DNA of 64,000 nt, taken from Alteromonadales bacterium alter-6D02 (GTDB lineage: Bacteria; Pseudomonadota; Gammaproteobacteria; Enterobacterales; Psychrobiaceae). The stretch covers positions 205,573 to 269,572 of the forward strand of contig PIZK01000002.1 of NCBI GenBank assembly GCA_002835545.1, given 5' to 3'. Of this stretch, positions 34,361 through 43,349 are shown in pieces (within the stretch, counting starts at the first letter, position 1; every line of letters starts with the position of its first letter). The notes beneath the pieces were generated by a model. That model did not search any database, was not told where the DNA came from, and saw only the letters and a list, made by a program, of their open reading frames with translations. Position numbers and translations under genes: made by a program.

Positions 34361-37300
34361 TGATTGCTTCGATTATTCGCTGGTCCATCTATAATCGCTT
34401 TTTTGTATTACTCGCGACATTGATCATTGTTGGGCTTGGGGCTTATTCATTAAAGCACACCCCAGTGGATGCGATTCCTGATTTATCTGATGTTCAAGTG
34501 ATTATTAAAACGAGTTATCCAGGGCAGGCACCACAGGTGGTTGAAGATCAAGTCACTTATCCATTAACAACAGCTATGCTGTCGGTACCGGGTGCGCAAA
34601 CGGTGCGAGGTTTTTCTTTTTTTGGTGACTCGTATGTTTATGTGATTTTTGATGAAGACACCGATCTATATTGGGCGAGAAGCCGTGTTTTAGAATACTT
34701 AAGTCAGGTTGCCTCGAGCTTACCTGCTAGCGCTAAGCCCGAGCTTGGCCCAGATGCGACAGGTGTGGGTTGGGTTTACCTTTATGCTTTGGTCGACAAA
34801 ACAGGGCAGCATGATTTAAGTCAGCTTCGCAGTCTACAGGACTATTTTTTGAAATATGAACTGCAGACCGTTGCGGGGGTTTCTGAAGTAAGCACTTTAG
34901 GGGGGATGGTTAAGCAATACCAGGTACGGGTTGATCCTGATAAATTACGGGCCTTTAATATCCCTTTAAGTTTAATTAAAACGGCGATTAAGCAAGGTAA
35001 TCAAGAAGTGGGTGCTTCTGTTATTGAGCTAGCTGAAGCTGAATATATGGTACGTGCGACAGGCTATGTCAAAGGAGTGACTGACTTAGAGCAGATCCCC
35101 TTAGGCGTGTCCAAACAGGGCGTTCCTCTGTTATTAAAAGATGTTGCTGCGATTGGTACTGGGCCACAGATGCGAAGGGGCATTAGTGAACTCAATGGAG
35201 AAGGTGAGGTTGTCACTGGCGTTGTCGTCATGCGCTATGGTGAGAATGCACAGCAAACCATTGACGGGGTTAAAAGCAAGTTGACTCAGTTAAAACAAGG
35301 TTTACCAGCCGGTGTTGAAGTTGTGACTGTCTATGATCGTAGTGAGTTAATAGATCGTGCGATTGACAACTTGTGGGTTAAGCTGCTTGAAGAGTTCGTG
35401 GTTGTTGGTCTGGTTTGTTTAGTCTTTTTATTCCATTTGCGTTCTTCATTAGTCGCAATTATCAGCCTACCCGTGGGAATTCTAAGTGCTTTTATTATCA
35501 TGCATTGGCAAGGGTTAAACGCGAATATTATGTCGCTAGGAGGCATTGCCATTGCAATTGGAGCTATGGTTGATGGTGCTATTGTGATGATTGAGAATAT
35601 GCACAAGCACATGGAAAAAACGCCACTGACGGAGCAGAATCGCTGGCAGGTAGTGACCCAATCTGCGATTGAAGTTGGTCCGGCACTGTTTTTTAGTTTG
35701 TTGATTATTACCGTGAGTTTTGTACCTGTTTTCACGCTTGAAGCACAAGAGGGGCGGATGTTTTCGCCGCTCGCTTATACCAAAACCTATGCGATGGCCG
35801 CTGCGGCCGCATTAGCAATTACATTAGTGCCAGTACTAATGGGTTACTTTATTCGCGGTAAGGTAGTTAGCGAAGAAAAAAATCCTCTTAATCGTATACT
35901 TACCGCTGCCTATTTTCCGTTATTAAAGCGTGCTTTAACTTACCCAAAAATCACGCTAATACTGGCTCTGTTCGCTTTGGCAGTCGGCTTATGGCCGATG
36001 AATAAGATTGGTAGTGAGTTTATTCCACCACTGGATGAGGGGGATATTATGTATATGCCAACCACTTATCCTGGGATCTCAGTGGGTAAAGCGCGCGAGT
36101 TATTACAACAAACCGATAAGCTCATTATGACAGTGCCTGAAGTTAAAAGTGTGCTGGGTAAAATTGGTCGCGCAGAGACTGCAACGGACTCGGCTCCTTT
36201 AACCATGATTGAGTCGTATATTCAGTTAAAACCGCAATCACAATGGCGTGAAGGGGTGACTAGTGAATCAATTCGCCAAGAACTTGATAGTTTAATTCAA
36301 TTTCCAGGACTGACTAATGCATGGGTGATGCCGATTAAAACGCGTATCGATATGTTGGCAACGGGGATTAAAACCCCTGTCGGTATTAAAGTTGCGGGTC
36401 CACAACTTGTAACGATCGAGAAAATTGGTCAAGAACTTGAACATATTTTAGCTGATTTACCGGGAACGAGCTCTGTGTATGCAGAGCGCGTTGCTGGTGG
36501 CCGCTACATAAAAGTTGATATAAACCGTTTAAATGCAGCAAAACATGGACTTAATATTGCTGATATCCAGTCGGTGGTTGCCAGTGCAATTGGTGGTATG
36601 ACGGTGAGTGAAAGTGTAGAAGGGCTAGAGCGTTATCCAATTAATGTACGTTACCCGCAGGATTATCGAGATTCACCGGAGCAGTTGTCGTTGTTGCCGT
36701 TAGTGACCCAACAAGGTCATCATATTACCCTAGCTGATGTGGCATCGATTAGAGTTGAAGATGGCCCTCCAGGAATTAAAAGTGAAAATGCTCGGATTAA
36801 TGGTTGGGTGTATATAGATATTGAAGATGTTGATATTGGTCAGTATGTTGCGGCTGCACAGGCAAGGGTGCAAGAGCAGCTAGTGCTGCCAGCAGGCTAC
36901 TCTATTACTTGGTCTGGTCAATATGAATATATGCAACGAGCTAAAGATAAGCTGAGCTATGTGGTGCCGCTGACGTTAGCAATTATTATTGTATTGTTGT
37001 ATCTCTGCTTTCGCAGCTTTGCTGAAGTGTCGATTATTATGGCGACCTTGCCTTTTGCGATGATAGGCAGTGTGTGGTTGTTGTACCTTGAAGGTTATAA
37101 CTTCTCTGTCGCCGTAGGTGTTGGTTTTATCGCATTAGCGGGGGTTGCTGTTGAGATTGGAGTCATTATGCTGGTGTACCTCAACCAAGCCTTACAAGCT
37201 GAAAAAGCGCAAGCTAAGTCGCAGTTGTTGACCTTGGAGCAATTACGCCAAGCAGTAATTCGCGGCGCTGGCCTGCGAATTAGACCGGTGATGATGACCT

Positions 37301-37473
37301 CATCAGCGATAATCATTGGTTTGTTACCCATTCTTTATGGCAGTGGAACAGGCTCTGAAATTATGAGCCGAATCGCCGCGCCCATGGTTGGTGGGATGCT
37401 TAGCGCGATGATCTTAACGCTGCTTGTTCTTCCTGTCGTGTATTTTTTATGGCGTTCTCGCAAGACGATATGA
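34360..37473 (+). CDS. cusA: Copper/silver RND efflux pump CusA
   Basis: A 1037-residue HME-family RND transporter exporting Cu(I)/Ag(I) by proton antiport. The HME signature AIGAMVDGAIVMIENMHKHME lies in TM4. The three periplasmic metal-site methionines of E. coli CusA (573, 623, 672) are present as M566, M616 and M665 with identical spacing. The ATG overlaps the cusB stop (TAATG). It forms an operon with the genes from 30315, complementing CopA: CopA clears the cytoplasm, Cus clears the periplasm. Confidence 0.95.
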   Translation: MIASIIRWSIYNRFFVLLATLIIVGLGAYSLKHTPVDAIPDLSDVQVIIKTSYPGQAPQVVEDQVTYPLTTAMLSVPGAQTVRGFSFFGDSYVYVIFDEDTDLYWARSRVLEYLSQVASSLPASAKPELGPDATGVGWVYLYALVDKTGQHDLSQLRSLQDYFLKYELQTVAGVSEVSTLGGMVKQYQVRVDPDKLRAFNIPLSLIKTAIKQGNQEVGASVIELAEAEYMVRATGYVKGVTDLEQIPLGVSKQGVPLLLKDVAAIGTGPQMRRGISELNGEGEVVTGVVVMRYGENAQQTIDGVKSKLTQLKQGLPAGVEVVTVYDRSELIDRAIDNLWVKLLEEFVVVGLVCLVFLFHLRSSLVAIISLPVGILSAFIIMHWQGLNANIMSLGGIAIAIGAMVDGAIVMIENMHKHMEKTPLTEQNRWQVVTQSAIEVGPALFFSLLIITVSFVPVFTLEAQEGRMFSPLAYTKTYAMAAAAALAITLVPVLMGYFIRGKVVSEEKNPLNRILTAAYFPLLKRALTYPKITLILALFALAVGLWPMNKIGSEFIPPLDEGDIMYMPTTYPGISVGKARELLQQTDKLIMTVPEVKSVLGKIGRAETATDSAPLTMIESYIQLKPQSQWREGVTSESIRQELDSLIQFPGLTNAWVMPIKTRIDMLATGIKTPVGIKVAGPQLVTIEKIGQELEHILADLPGTSSVYAERVAGGRYIKVDINRLNAAKHGLNIADIQSVVASAIGGMTVSESVEGLERYPINVRYPQDYRDSPEQLSLLPLVTQQGHHITLADVASIRVEDGPPGIKSENARINGWVYIDIEDVDIGQYVAAAQARVQEQLVLPAGYSITWSGQYEYMQRAKDKLSYVVPLTLAIIIVLLYLCFRSFAEVSIIMATLPFAMIGSVWLLYLEGYNFSVAVGVGFIALAGVAVEIGVIMLVYLNQALQAEKAQAKSQLLTLEQLRQAVIRGAGLRIRPVMMTSSAIIIGLLPILYGSGTGSEIMSRIAAPMVGGMLSAMILTLLVLPVVYFLWRSRKTI

Positions 37474-37771
37474 AACTTATTTAATCTTTCACACACCAAG
37501 GAGCCAGTAATGTTTTCTAGCCACTCTCAGCAAATAGGTTGAGCAGGGTTGAAGCACATTACTGGCCACTTGGGATCACTGCTTCTTTGGGTTAGTACTC
37601 TTCACCGCTTTGTTTAGGGTAGGTACTTTCCATTTTTTTAAAACCTCTAAACACCAGTTAATAGTTAAGTCTTGTACATGCGATAACCGCCTCTTTATTA
37701 GTATTGGGGAGAGCTAAATTAACTATAAAGCATGTTTTTTACGCCAACCTTTAAATAAAACTTTACTTAGT
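37474..37771 (+). other. Intergenic interval after cusA with a strong ribosome site, 10-codon frame and inverted repeat
   Basis: AAGGAG, 6 bases, then ATG 37510 opens MFSSHSQQIG and meets TGA; the same frame continues for 24 more codons (AGLKHITGHLGSLLLWVSTL and so on) to TAG. Inverted arms GCCAGTAATGT (37503-37513) and ACATTACTGGC (37556-37566) enclose the short frame and include its start codon. This may be a decayed small gene, a leader peptide, or structured 3' RNA of the cus operon. No standard terminator was identified for cusA. Confidence 0.4.
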
Positions 37772-37790
37772 AATAAGAATCGTTATCATT
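37772..37790 (+). promoter_or_regulatory. Fur-box-like site upstream of the second TonB receptor
   Basis: AATAAGAATCGTTATCATT resembles a Fur box (matching its GTTATCATT half best) and lies about 50 bases before the receptor start at 37837, as expected for iron repression. The match is partial in the left half. Confidence 0.6.
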
Positions 37791-37836
37791 CGCGCTATTG
37801 TTATTTTACTTCGTGATTTTTAAAGGACCTATAGTA

Positions 37837-39972
37837 ATGAAAAATGTTTCATTTTCGCTGGTTGCGTTAGCAGTATCAGCTGTATTCAGTGTACCTAGTG
37901 TGGCTAATCCAGTATCAAACCAAGAAAAGTCGAAAGATAATGTTGAGCGGATCATCGTCACGGGTAGCCGTGTGGTTGAAAGTATTGATGAGGTTCCTGC
38001 AACTGTTACTGTTGTTAGCCGTCAGCAGATTGAAAACGAATTAACGGTCAACTCAGAATTACAAAATATCTTAGCCAATAGAGTACCTGGGTTAGCTGCA
38101 ACGACAGGATCATCGAGCAACTCGAGTCAAACACTTCGAGGGCGAGCGCCGCTTATCATGATTGATGGGGTGCCTCAATCAACGCCTCTACGTAATGGTG
38201 CGTTGGGTGTACGTAGTATTGATGCTGCAGCTATTGAACGTATTGAAGTTATTAAGGGAGCTACCTCAATATATGGTAATGGCGCTGCTGGTGGTGTGAT
38301 TAACTACATTACTAAACAAGGTTCAGCGAAACAGACGAATGTTGAATTAGGCTTAGCAACAAAAGCAAGCTTAGTGGATGTCGAGGATAGTATTGGCTAT
38401 CGCTATGACTTATCGATAGATGGTAGTCTCGAAGATTTTAGTTATGCGTTTGTTGCTAGCCAAGAAGAAACAGGCGTTCAACGCGATGCTGAAGGCGACA
38501 TCATGGGAACGCTATATGGATTAACGGATAATACGACTAAGAACTTCTTTACCAAGCTTGGCTATCAAATTGATAGTGATAAGTTAATTCAATTAACATT
38601 CAATTACTATGACTCACAAACCGACCCTGATTACATTGATGTGCGTAGTAATGTTAATAGTGGTACGAAAACCTATGCGATAAAAGATCCTGAGAATAAG
38701 CCTAAATATGGTGCGCCTCAAGGACCACGTGGCAATCAAAACATTATGCTTAAGTATGCTGATGCAGAGATCTTTACAAATACTGACTTAGTGGTTGATG
38801 CCTATAAGCAAGACATCGAGAACATTTTCTTCTTCTCTGCTAACTTATCAAACCCAGAAGCTGGATTAGCTGGTGGACAATCATTTATTAAGTCTGAAAA
38901 AGAAGGGTTACGAGGAGTCTTTAATACCTCGGTTGAGTTTGATAATGCTGATGTAAACTTTATCTATGGTACTGATATATTAAATGATGTGACCTCTCAA
39001 GGGATTTTAGATGGTCGTATTTGGGTTCCTGAAATGGATATGGGGAATGTGGCCTTCTTCCTCCAAACTAAGTCGATCATTAATGATGATTGGGTAGTTA
39101 AGCTTGGTGCTCGCCATGAGAAAATCGATGTTTCAGTTGATGACTATGACACATTACGTTTATGCCGTGGTGAAAAGTGCTCTATTCCAATGGCTGTCGC
39201 TGGTGGTGATTTAGATTACGAGGCGACAACCTATAACTTTGGTTTACGTCATATTGGCAACGAGGCGTTCTCTCCTTTCTTTAATTACTCACAAGGGGCG
39301 GATATATCTGACCTTGGTCGTTTATTACGTTCTGCAAAAGTGAATGATATCAACCTTGTTCATACTGAAGCGTCGATTATTGATAACTATGAATTAGGTT
39401 TTAGCAGCCAGCTTGATGACTTGTTCCTTACCTTTGCGGCCTATCGTAGTACGTCTGAATTAGGCACAACGACGAAAGAAGATCCTGTTACGGGAATCTA
39501 CTTGCCGGTGCGTGCACCGCAAAAAATTTGGGGTTATGAAGCGACCGCGGACTATCATATTAATGATGAGTTATCACTTAGCGCAGGGTATGCGTGGGTG
39601 GAAGGTAAAAACACTGAAGATGATGTTTACTTAGGCGGAAAGCAAATTGGTGCGCCCAAATTTAATACAACGCTGTCGTATTTACCATCACAGGATAGTC
39701 GTATTAGTGTAAATTATCTTCGTGTATTTGACCGTAAGCGCTTTGATGCCGTTGATGGTAAATATGCGGGAACTAATGGCCCTGTGAGTGGCTATGATCT
39801 GGTTAATTTAAGTGGCCACTATCAATTAGATGAGTGGCAACTCTATGGGGGTATCGAAAACTTATTTAATAATGATTACTATACCGCTAAAGCTCAATCC
39901 TATACTTATTCAGGTTATAACATTAAAGGGCTCGGGCGCACCCTAAAAGTAGGCGTAAAATTTAAGTTTTAA
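37837..39972 (+). CDS. TonB-dependent receptor, probably iron-regulated
   Basis: A 711-residue outer-membrane TonB-dependent receptor. It has a signal peptide (LVALAVSAVFSVPSVA), a TonB-box-like stretch ERIIVTGSRVVESIDEVPATVTVV, the plug motif IERIEVIKGATSIYGNGAAGGVINYIT, and a barrel ending LKVGVKFKF. Its size and plug fit siderophore receptors of the FhuA/FecA/YncD type. ATG 37837 is set by AAAGGA upstream. A Fur-like box suggests iron control. It is convergent with the B12 operon but carries no cobalamin riboswitch, so ferric siderophore uptake is favoured over BtuB function. Confidence 0.87.
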   Translation: MKNVSFSLVALAVSAVFSVPSVANPVSNQEKSKDNVERIIVTGSRVVESIDEVPATVTVVSRQQIENELTVNSELQNILANRVPGLAATTGSSSNSSQTLRGRAPLIMIDGVPQSTPLRNGALGVRSIDAAAIERIEVIKGATSIYGNGAAGGVINYITKQGSAKQTNVELGLATKASLVDVEDSIGYRYDLSIDGSLEDFSYAFVASQEETGVQRDAEGDIMGTLYGLTDNTTKNFFTKLGYQIDSDKLIQLTFNYYDSQTDPDYIDVRSNVNSGTKTYAIKDPENKPKYGAPQGPRGNQNIMLKYADAEIFTNTDLVVDAYKQDIENIFFFSANLSNPEAGLAGGQSFIKSEKEGLRGVFNTSVEFDNADVNFIYGTDILNDVTSQGILDGRIWVPEMDMGNVAFFLQTKSIINDDWVVKLGARHEKIDVSVDDYDTLRLCRGEKCSIPMAVAGGDLDYEATTYNFGLRHIGNEAFSPFFNYSQGADISDLGRLLRSAKVNDINLVHTEASIIDNYELGFSSQLDDLFLTFAAYRSTSELGTTTKEDPVTGIYLPVRAPQKIWGYEATADYHINDELSLSAGYAWVEGKNTEDDVYLGGKQIGAPKFNTTLSYLPSQDSRISVNYLRVFDRKRFDAVDGKYAGTNGPVSGYDLVNLSGHYQLDEWQLYGGIENLFNNDYYTAKAQSYTYSGYNIKGLGRTLKVGVKFKF

Positions 39973-39989
39973 TTAAAACTAACCCTAAC

Positions 39990-40025
39990 TATTAAGCGCT
40001 TAAGAAGCCTCTTAAGCGCTTAATA
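39990..40025. terminator. Bidirectional hairpin between the receptor gene and btuF
   Basis: TATTAAGCGCTTAAGA (39990-40005), loop AGCC, TCTTAAGCGCTTAATA (40010-40025): a perfect 16-bp stem between convergent stop codons, 17 bases after one and 2 after the other. There is no long T-run, but placement and symmetry suit a shared terminator. Confidence 0.75.
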
Positions 40026-40027
40026 GC

Positions 40028-40873
40028 TTATCTTGCGCGGTTTATTTGCTCGCAAACTTCTCGCATTGGTTCAATTACTCTTGGCGTTGGGCGATGAAGA
40101 ATAGTCGCGTTGGGGTAGTAAATATGGTTGTTTTTAACCGCTGGTAATAATTGCCATTGCTCCCAGTTAAACAGTTCATGATCGCGTGTTTGTTTATCCC
40201 TAGGCACTAAAATCACTTCCGCTCCACTTAACAGCACATTTTCAACGCTGACTTTGGGATAAGCTGTTTTGGTATCCGCAAAGACATTGATGCCTCCGCA
40301 GCGACTAATATATTGGCTGATCCAGCTTTGCTCACTGATAGTCATCAAGGGTTTAGACCATAACTGGTAAAAGGTTTTTATTGGTGCCTTTTTTTGATAT
40401 TTCGCTGTTATTTCTGCCAGCTCTCGCTCGAAGCCAGCAGCAATTTTATTTGCTTGCTCGACTTGACCTGTCGCATTACCCAGATGACGAATATTTGAAG
40501 CTATTTCGGTTAAAGATTGTGGATTAGAGTCAACAACAGTAAAGCCAAGCTGCTTAATTTGTTCTATCTGGTTGATTTTATTTCCACCCGACCACGTCAC
40601 AATTAAGTCCGGTTTTAAGGCAATTACTTTTTCTAACGTAATACCTTTGTAATCACCAATTACTTCAATTGACTTAGCTTGTTCTGGATAATCTGCGTGG
40701 GAGATGGTTCCGACAATACGATCACCGACACCCAGGCTATACAATAATTCGACAGAATGCGGAGATAGTGCAATGATCCGCTTTGGCGCCGTTTGGTCTG
40801 CAACAGCGGTGATGCTGGTCAATAAGATGCAAGAGGCGAGAGTTAGTCGGGTGAGTTTAGTAATCAAAGCCAA
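40028..40873 (-). CDS. btuF: Cobalamin-binding periplasmic protein BtuF
   Basis: A 281-residue substrate-binding protein delivering vitamin B12 to BtuCD. It has a signal peptide (LTLASCILLTSITAVA), then RIIALSPHSVELLYSLGVGDRIVGT, the hallmark start of the BtuF/FhuD fold, and IALKPDLIVTW. It begins at a TTG within the end of cobO (17-base overlap); an alternative TTG start six bases on, at 40867, is possible. It is the last gene of the B12 operon, unlike E. coli where btuF lies apart from btuCD. Confidence 0.9.
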   Translation of the reverse strand: MALITKLTRLTLASCILLTSITAVADQTAPKRIIALSPHSVELLYSLGVGDRIVGTISHADYPEQAKSIEVIGDYKGITLEKVIALKPDLIVTWSGGNKINQIEQIKQLGFTVVDSNPQSLTEIASNIRHLGNATGQVEQANKIAAGFERELAEITAKYQKKAPIKTFYQLWSKPLMTISEQSWISQYISRCGGINVFADTKTAYPKVSVENVLLSGAEVILVPRDKQTRDHELFNWEQWQLLPAVKNNHIYYPNATILHRPTPRVIEPMREVCEQINRAR

Positions 40874-41459
40874 TTCTCGCTTTCACACCTGCTTCAAAAG
40901 CGTGCTTAATTGGTTGCACTTCACTAATGGTATCGGCTATATCAGTTATAGCACGGTGACAAGCACGACCACTAACAATCACGTGTTGCATTGGCGGGCG
41001 GTTTTTTAATGCATCTACGACTTCTTCAACATCAAGGTATTTATAGGTGACCATGTAAGTAATTTCATCGAGTAGTACAAGATCTAGGCTTGGGTCTTGT
41101 AACATTTCTTTTGCTTGTGACCAAGCGTCTTGTGCTGCTTTAGTGTCCAGCTCACGATCTTGGGTGTTCCAAGTAAACCCTGTTCCCATCACATGAAAAC
41201 GAACGCCTAACTTTTCGAGTACATTGCGTTCGCCACACGGCCATTTACCTTTAATAAATTGAACTACGCCTGCTTTTTGGTCGTGACCGACACAGCGTAA
41301 AACGGTGCCGAAACCACCAGTGCTTTTTCCTTTACCATTGCCAGTAAGCACCATTAATATGCCTTGCTCTTTTGTTGCAGCAGCTACCTTGGCATCGATG
41401 TTCTTTTTAATGGCTTGTTGGCGCTCTTTATGGCGCTGGTTTTTGCTTTCTTCACTCAT
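40857..41459 (-). CDS. cobO: Corrinoid adenosyltransferase CobO/BtuR
   Basis: A 200-residue enzyme transferring the 5'-deoxyadenosyl group of ATP to the cobalt of reduced corrinoids. The P-loop GNGKGKST is near residues 40-47 (VLTGNGKGKSTGGFGT), followed by VQFIKGKWPCGE and LVLLDEITYM. Length and motifs are those of the CobA/BtuR/CobO family. It lies between cobS and btuF in the B12 operon and overlaps the latter. Salvaged corrinoid would be adenosylated here before nucleotide-loop assembly. Confidence 0.94.
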   Translation of the reverse strand: MSEESKNQRHKERQQAIKKNIDAKVAAATKEQGILMVLTGNGKGKSTGGFGTVLRCVGHDQKAGVVQFIKGKWPCGERNVLEKLGVRFHVMGTGFTWNTQDRELDTKAAQDAWSQAKEMLQDPSLDLVLLDEITYMVTYKYLDVEEVVDALKNRPPMQHVIVSGRACHRAITDIADTISEVQPIKHAFEAGVKARIGFDY

Positions 41460-41503
41460 AATGAGTCCTATTTATCCATTGGTAATAATTGTGTGTGTTA
41501 AAG

Positions 41504-42307
41504 TTAGTTAACTATGTAGGCTAATAGAATTAAATAAATAACAATTTCAGCTAGTTGTTGTGCTTGTCCTAATAAGTCACCCGTGTAACCACCCAGTTGG
41601 CGTTGATACCAAGTAATAACGATAAAACGCAAGCAGATGAGCCCGGTAATTAATAGCGCACTCAACTCAAGGGGCAACCAATATAATGGGATTAATGCAC
41701 TTGTCAGTAAGATTATTAACTCTAAGGGCGTTTGCTGTTTGGTCATTGGTTTGACTTTACTTGAGTCAATATCACGAACATAGGTTTGATCGAAGATAAG
41801 GCTTACGGCAAGAACCCGACTTAGGCAATGCCCAACAAGTAAAGCGCCTATCACATTGCCAAAAAGGCTTAATTGCTCTGATTGCGTCGCTAGCTCAAGT
41901 AATAATTGAAACTTTAATAAAAGCGTGAGAAATAGCGCTAAAGCACCATAAGTACCAAGGCGTGAGTCTTTCATGATGGTGAGTTTTTGTTCAACAGTCC
42001 AGCCACCTCCAAAGCCATCCCAAGTATCAGCTAGGCCATCTTCATGAAACCCCCCTGTGAGTAATACACTGGTAATCATCGATAAAATAATCGCGATAGA
42101 CGGGGGGAAAAAGAGCGAGCTTAACCAAAATATCAACACGCTGAATGTGCCAATATATAAACCTACTAAGCCATAATAACGGTTGGCTTGGTTGAGGTAT
42201 TCTGGCTTAAATTCATCGATCGGTTTAACCTTAATACGCGTAAAAAAGCTTAAGGCGACTAACCACAGCCTCCATTGTTGCTTTATTGAGGCTGTAAGCG
42301 TCAACAC
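41504..42307 (-). CDS. cobS: Adenosylcobinamide-GDP ribazoletransferase CobS
   Basis: A 267-residue polytopic membrane enzyme joining alpha-ribazole to adenosylcobinamide-GDP, the last step of nucleotide-loop assembly. It contains GGFHEDGLADTWDGFGGG, the CobS signature, an MKDSRLGTYG segment, and about six hydrophobic spans. Start is GTG, overlapping the cobT stop by one base (TAGTG), so translation is coupled. Confidence 0.94.
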   Translation of the reverse strand: MLTLTASIKQQWRLWLVALSFFTRIKVKPIDEFKPEYLNQANRYYGLVGLYIGTFSVLIFWLSSLFFPPSIAIILSMITSVLLTGGFHEDGLADTWDGFGGGWTVEQKLTIMKDSRLGTYGALALFLTLLLKFQLLLELATQSEQLSLFGNVIGALLVGHCLSRVLAVSLIFDQTYVRDIDSSKVKPMTKQQTPLELIILLTSALIPLYWLPLELSALLITGLICLRFIVITWYQRQLGGYTGDLLGQAQQLAEIVIYLILLAYIVN

Positions 42308-43341
42308 TAGTTTACCTCGGTGACATTGGCTTGTGAGAAGCTTGCCATCTGATTATAAAATGCTAAGGCGTTTTGTAACAATGGCAGCACCAATGGGCAC
42401 CCAGTTCCTTCGCCAAGACGTAGATCCAAGGATAATACCGGTGAAGCATGTAGCTCTTTTAGCAGAAGGTGATGCCCTAATTCCTTAGAGCAGTGACTAA
42501 AAATCATATAGTCACGAACATTCGGCGATAATTTGGTCGCAATCAACGCGGCTGTCGTCGAGATAAAGCCATCGACAATAATAACCTTCTCGGCTTTCGC
42601 AACCGCTAACATTGCACCGACCATTTGGGCTATTTCAAAGCCACCTACTGCAGCTAAAGTTTCTAGTGGCGTTGACATACGATCGCGATGTAACAGCACA
42701 GCTGTTTTAATGATCTCTTTCTTTTTCGCTAAACGAAAATCGTCAATCCCAGTCCCTCGACCAACACAGTAGTCAATGTCATTATCGGTAATTGCATGCA
42801 TTAATGCTGCTGCTGAAGTGGTGTTGGCGATCCCCATTTCACCAATGCCAATGATATTACTCCCCGCATCAATTTGCTTGGCAGCTATTTTTGCGCCTAG
42901 AGTGATCGCTTGCTCGGCTTGTTTTACGCTCATTGCAGCTTGTAAATGAAATGGCGCAGTCATTGGTGCGATGCGTTGTTTGATGAGGCGAGGGTGGTCA
43001 GGTTGTTCTGATACCGTGCCACAATCAATCACTTTGAGTTCCATCTGACTTTGGTCGCAAAAAGCATTAATGGCAGCGCCACCGGCACAGAAGTTAGCAA
43101 CCATTTGCCCCGTCACTTCATTGCCGGCAATCGAGACCCCTAATTCACTCACACCATGATCACCCGCAAAAACTAGTTGAGTCGGTTGCAGTAGCTTGGG
43201 TTCTTCGTCACCCAAAATTAAGCTAAGTTGAAGTGCAATATCTTCTAAGACCCCCAATGAGCCAATTGGCTTGGTCTTATTATCAATCCGTTGTTGTATT
43301 TTATCCTTTGATTTATGTGATAGTGGATTTATTACAAACAT
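42307..43341 (-). CDS. cobT: Nicotinate-nucleotide:dimethylbenzimidazole phosphoribosyltransferase CobT
   Basis: A 344-residue enzyme activating the lower base 5,6-dimethylbenzimidazole to alpha-ribazole phosphate. Signatures are KTKPIGSLGVLEDIA, VFAGDHGVSELGVS, GIGEMGIANTTSAAAL and the C-terminal LRLGEGTGCPLVLPLL with its catalytic Glu. Length is usual. It sits between btuC and cobS. The product is dephosphorylated by CobC, whose gene lies upstream in the same region. Confidence 0.95.
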   Translation of the reverse strand: MFVINPLSHKSKDKIQQRIDNKTKPIGSLGVLEDIALQLSLILGDEEPKLLQPTQLVFAGDHGVSELGVSIAGNEVTGQMVANFCAGGAAINAFCDQSQMELKVIDCGTVSEQPDHPRLIKQRIAPMTAPFHLQAAMSVKQAEQAITLGAKIAAKQIDAGSNIIGIGEMGIANTTSAAALMHAITDNDIDYCVGRGTGIDDFRLAKKKEIIKTAVLLHRDRMSTPLETLAAVGGFEIAQMVGAMLAVAKAEKVIIVDGFISTTAALIATKLSPNVRDYMIFSHCSKELGHHLLLKELHASPVLSLDLRLGEGTGCPLVLPLLQNALAFYNQMASFSQANVTEVN

Positions 43342-43349
43342 ATTTCTCT

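Noticed and set aside
35331..35735. 134-codon frame antisense to cusA
   Set aside because: It covers the cusA TM4 region; the composition is a complement of membrane codons, not a real protein.
37510..37614. Selenoprotein read-through of the TGA after cusA
   Set aside because: No SECIS-like stem immediately follows the TGA and no known selenoprotein family matches; decay or a leader peptide is simpler.
40704..41009. Plus-strand frame across btuF and cobO
   Set aside because: It is opposite two well-supported genes and has no domain or ribosome site.
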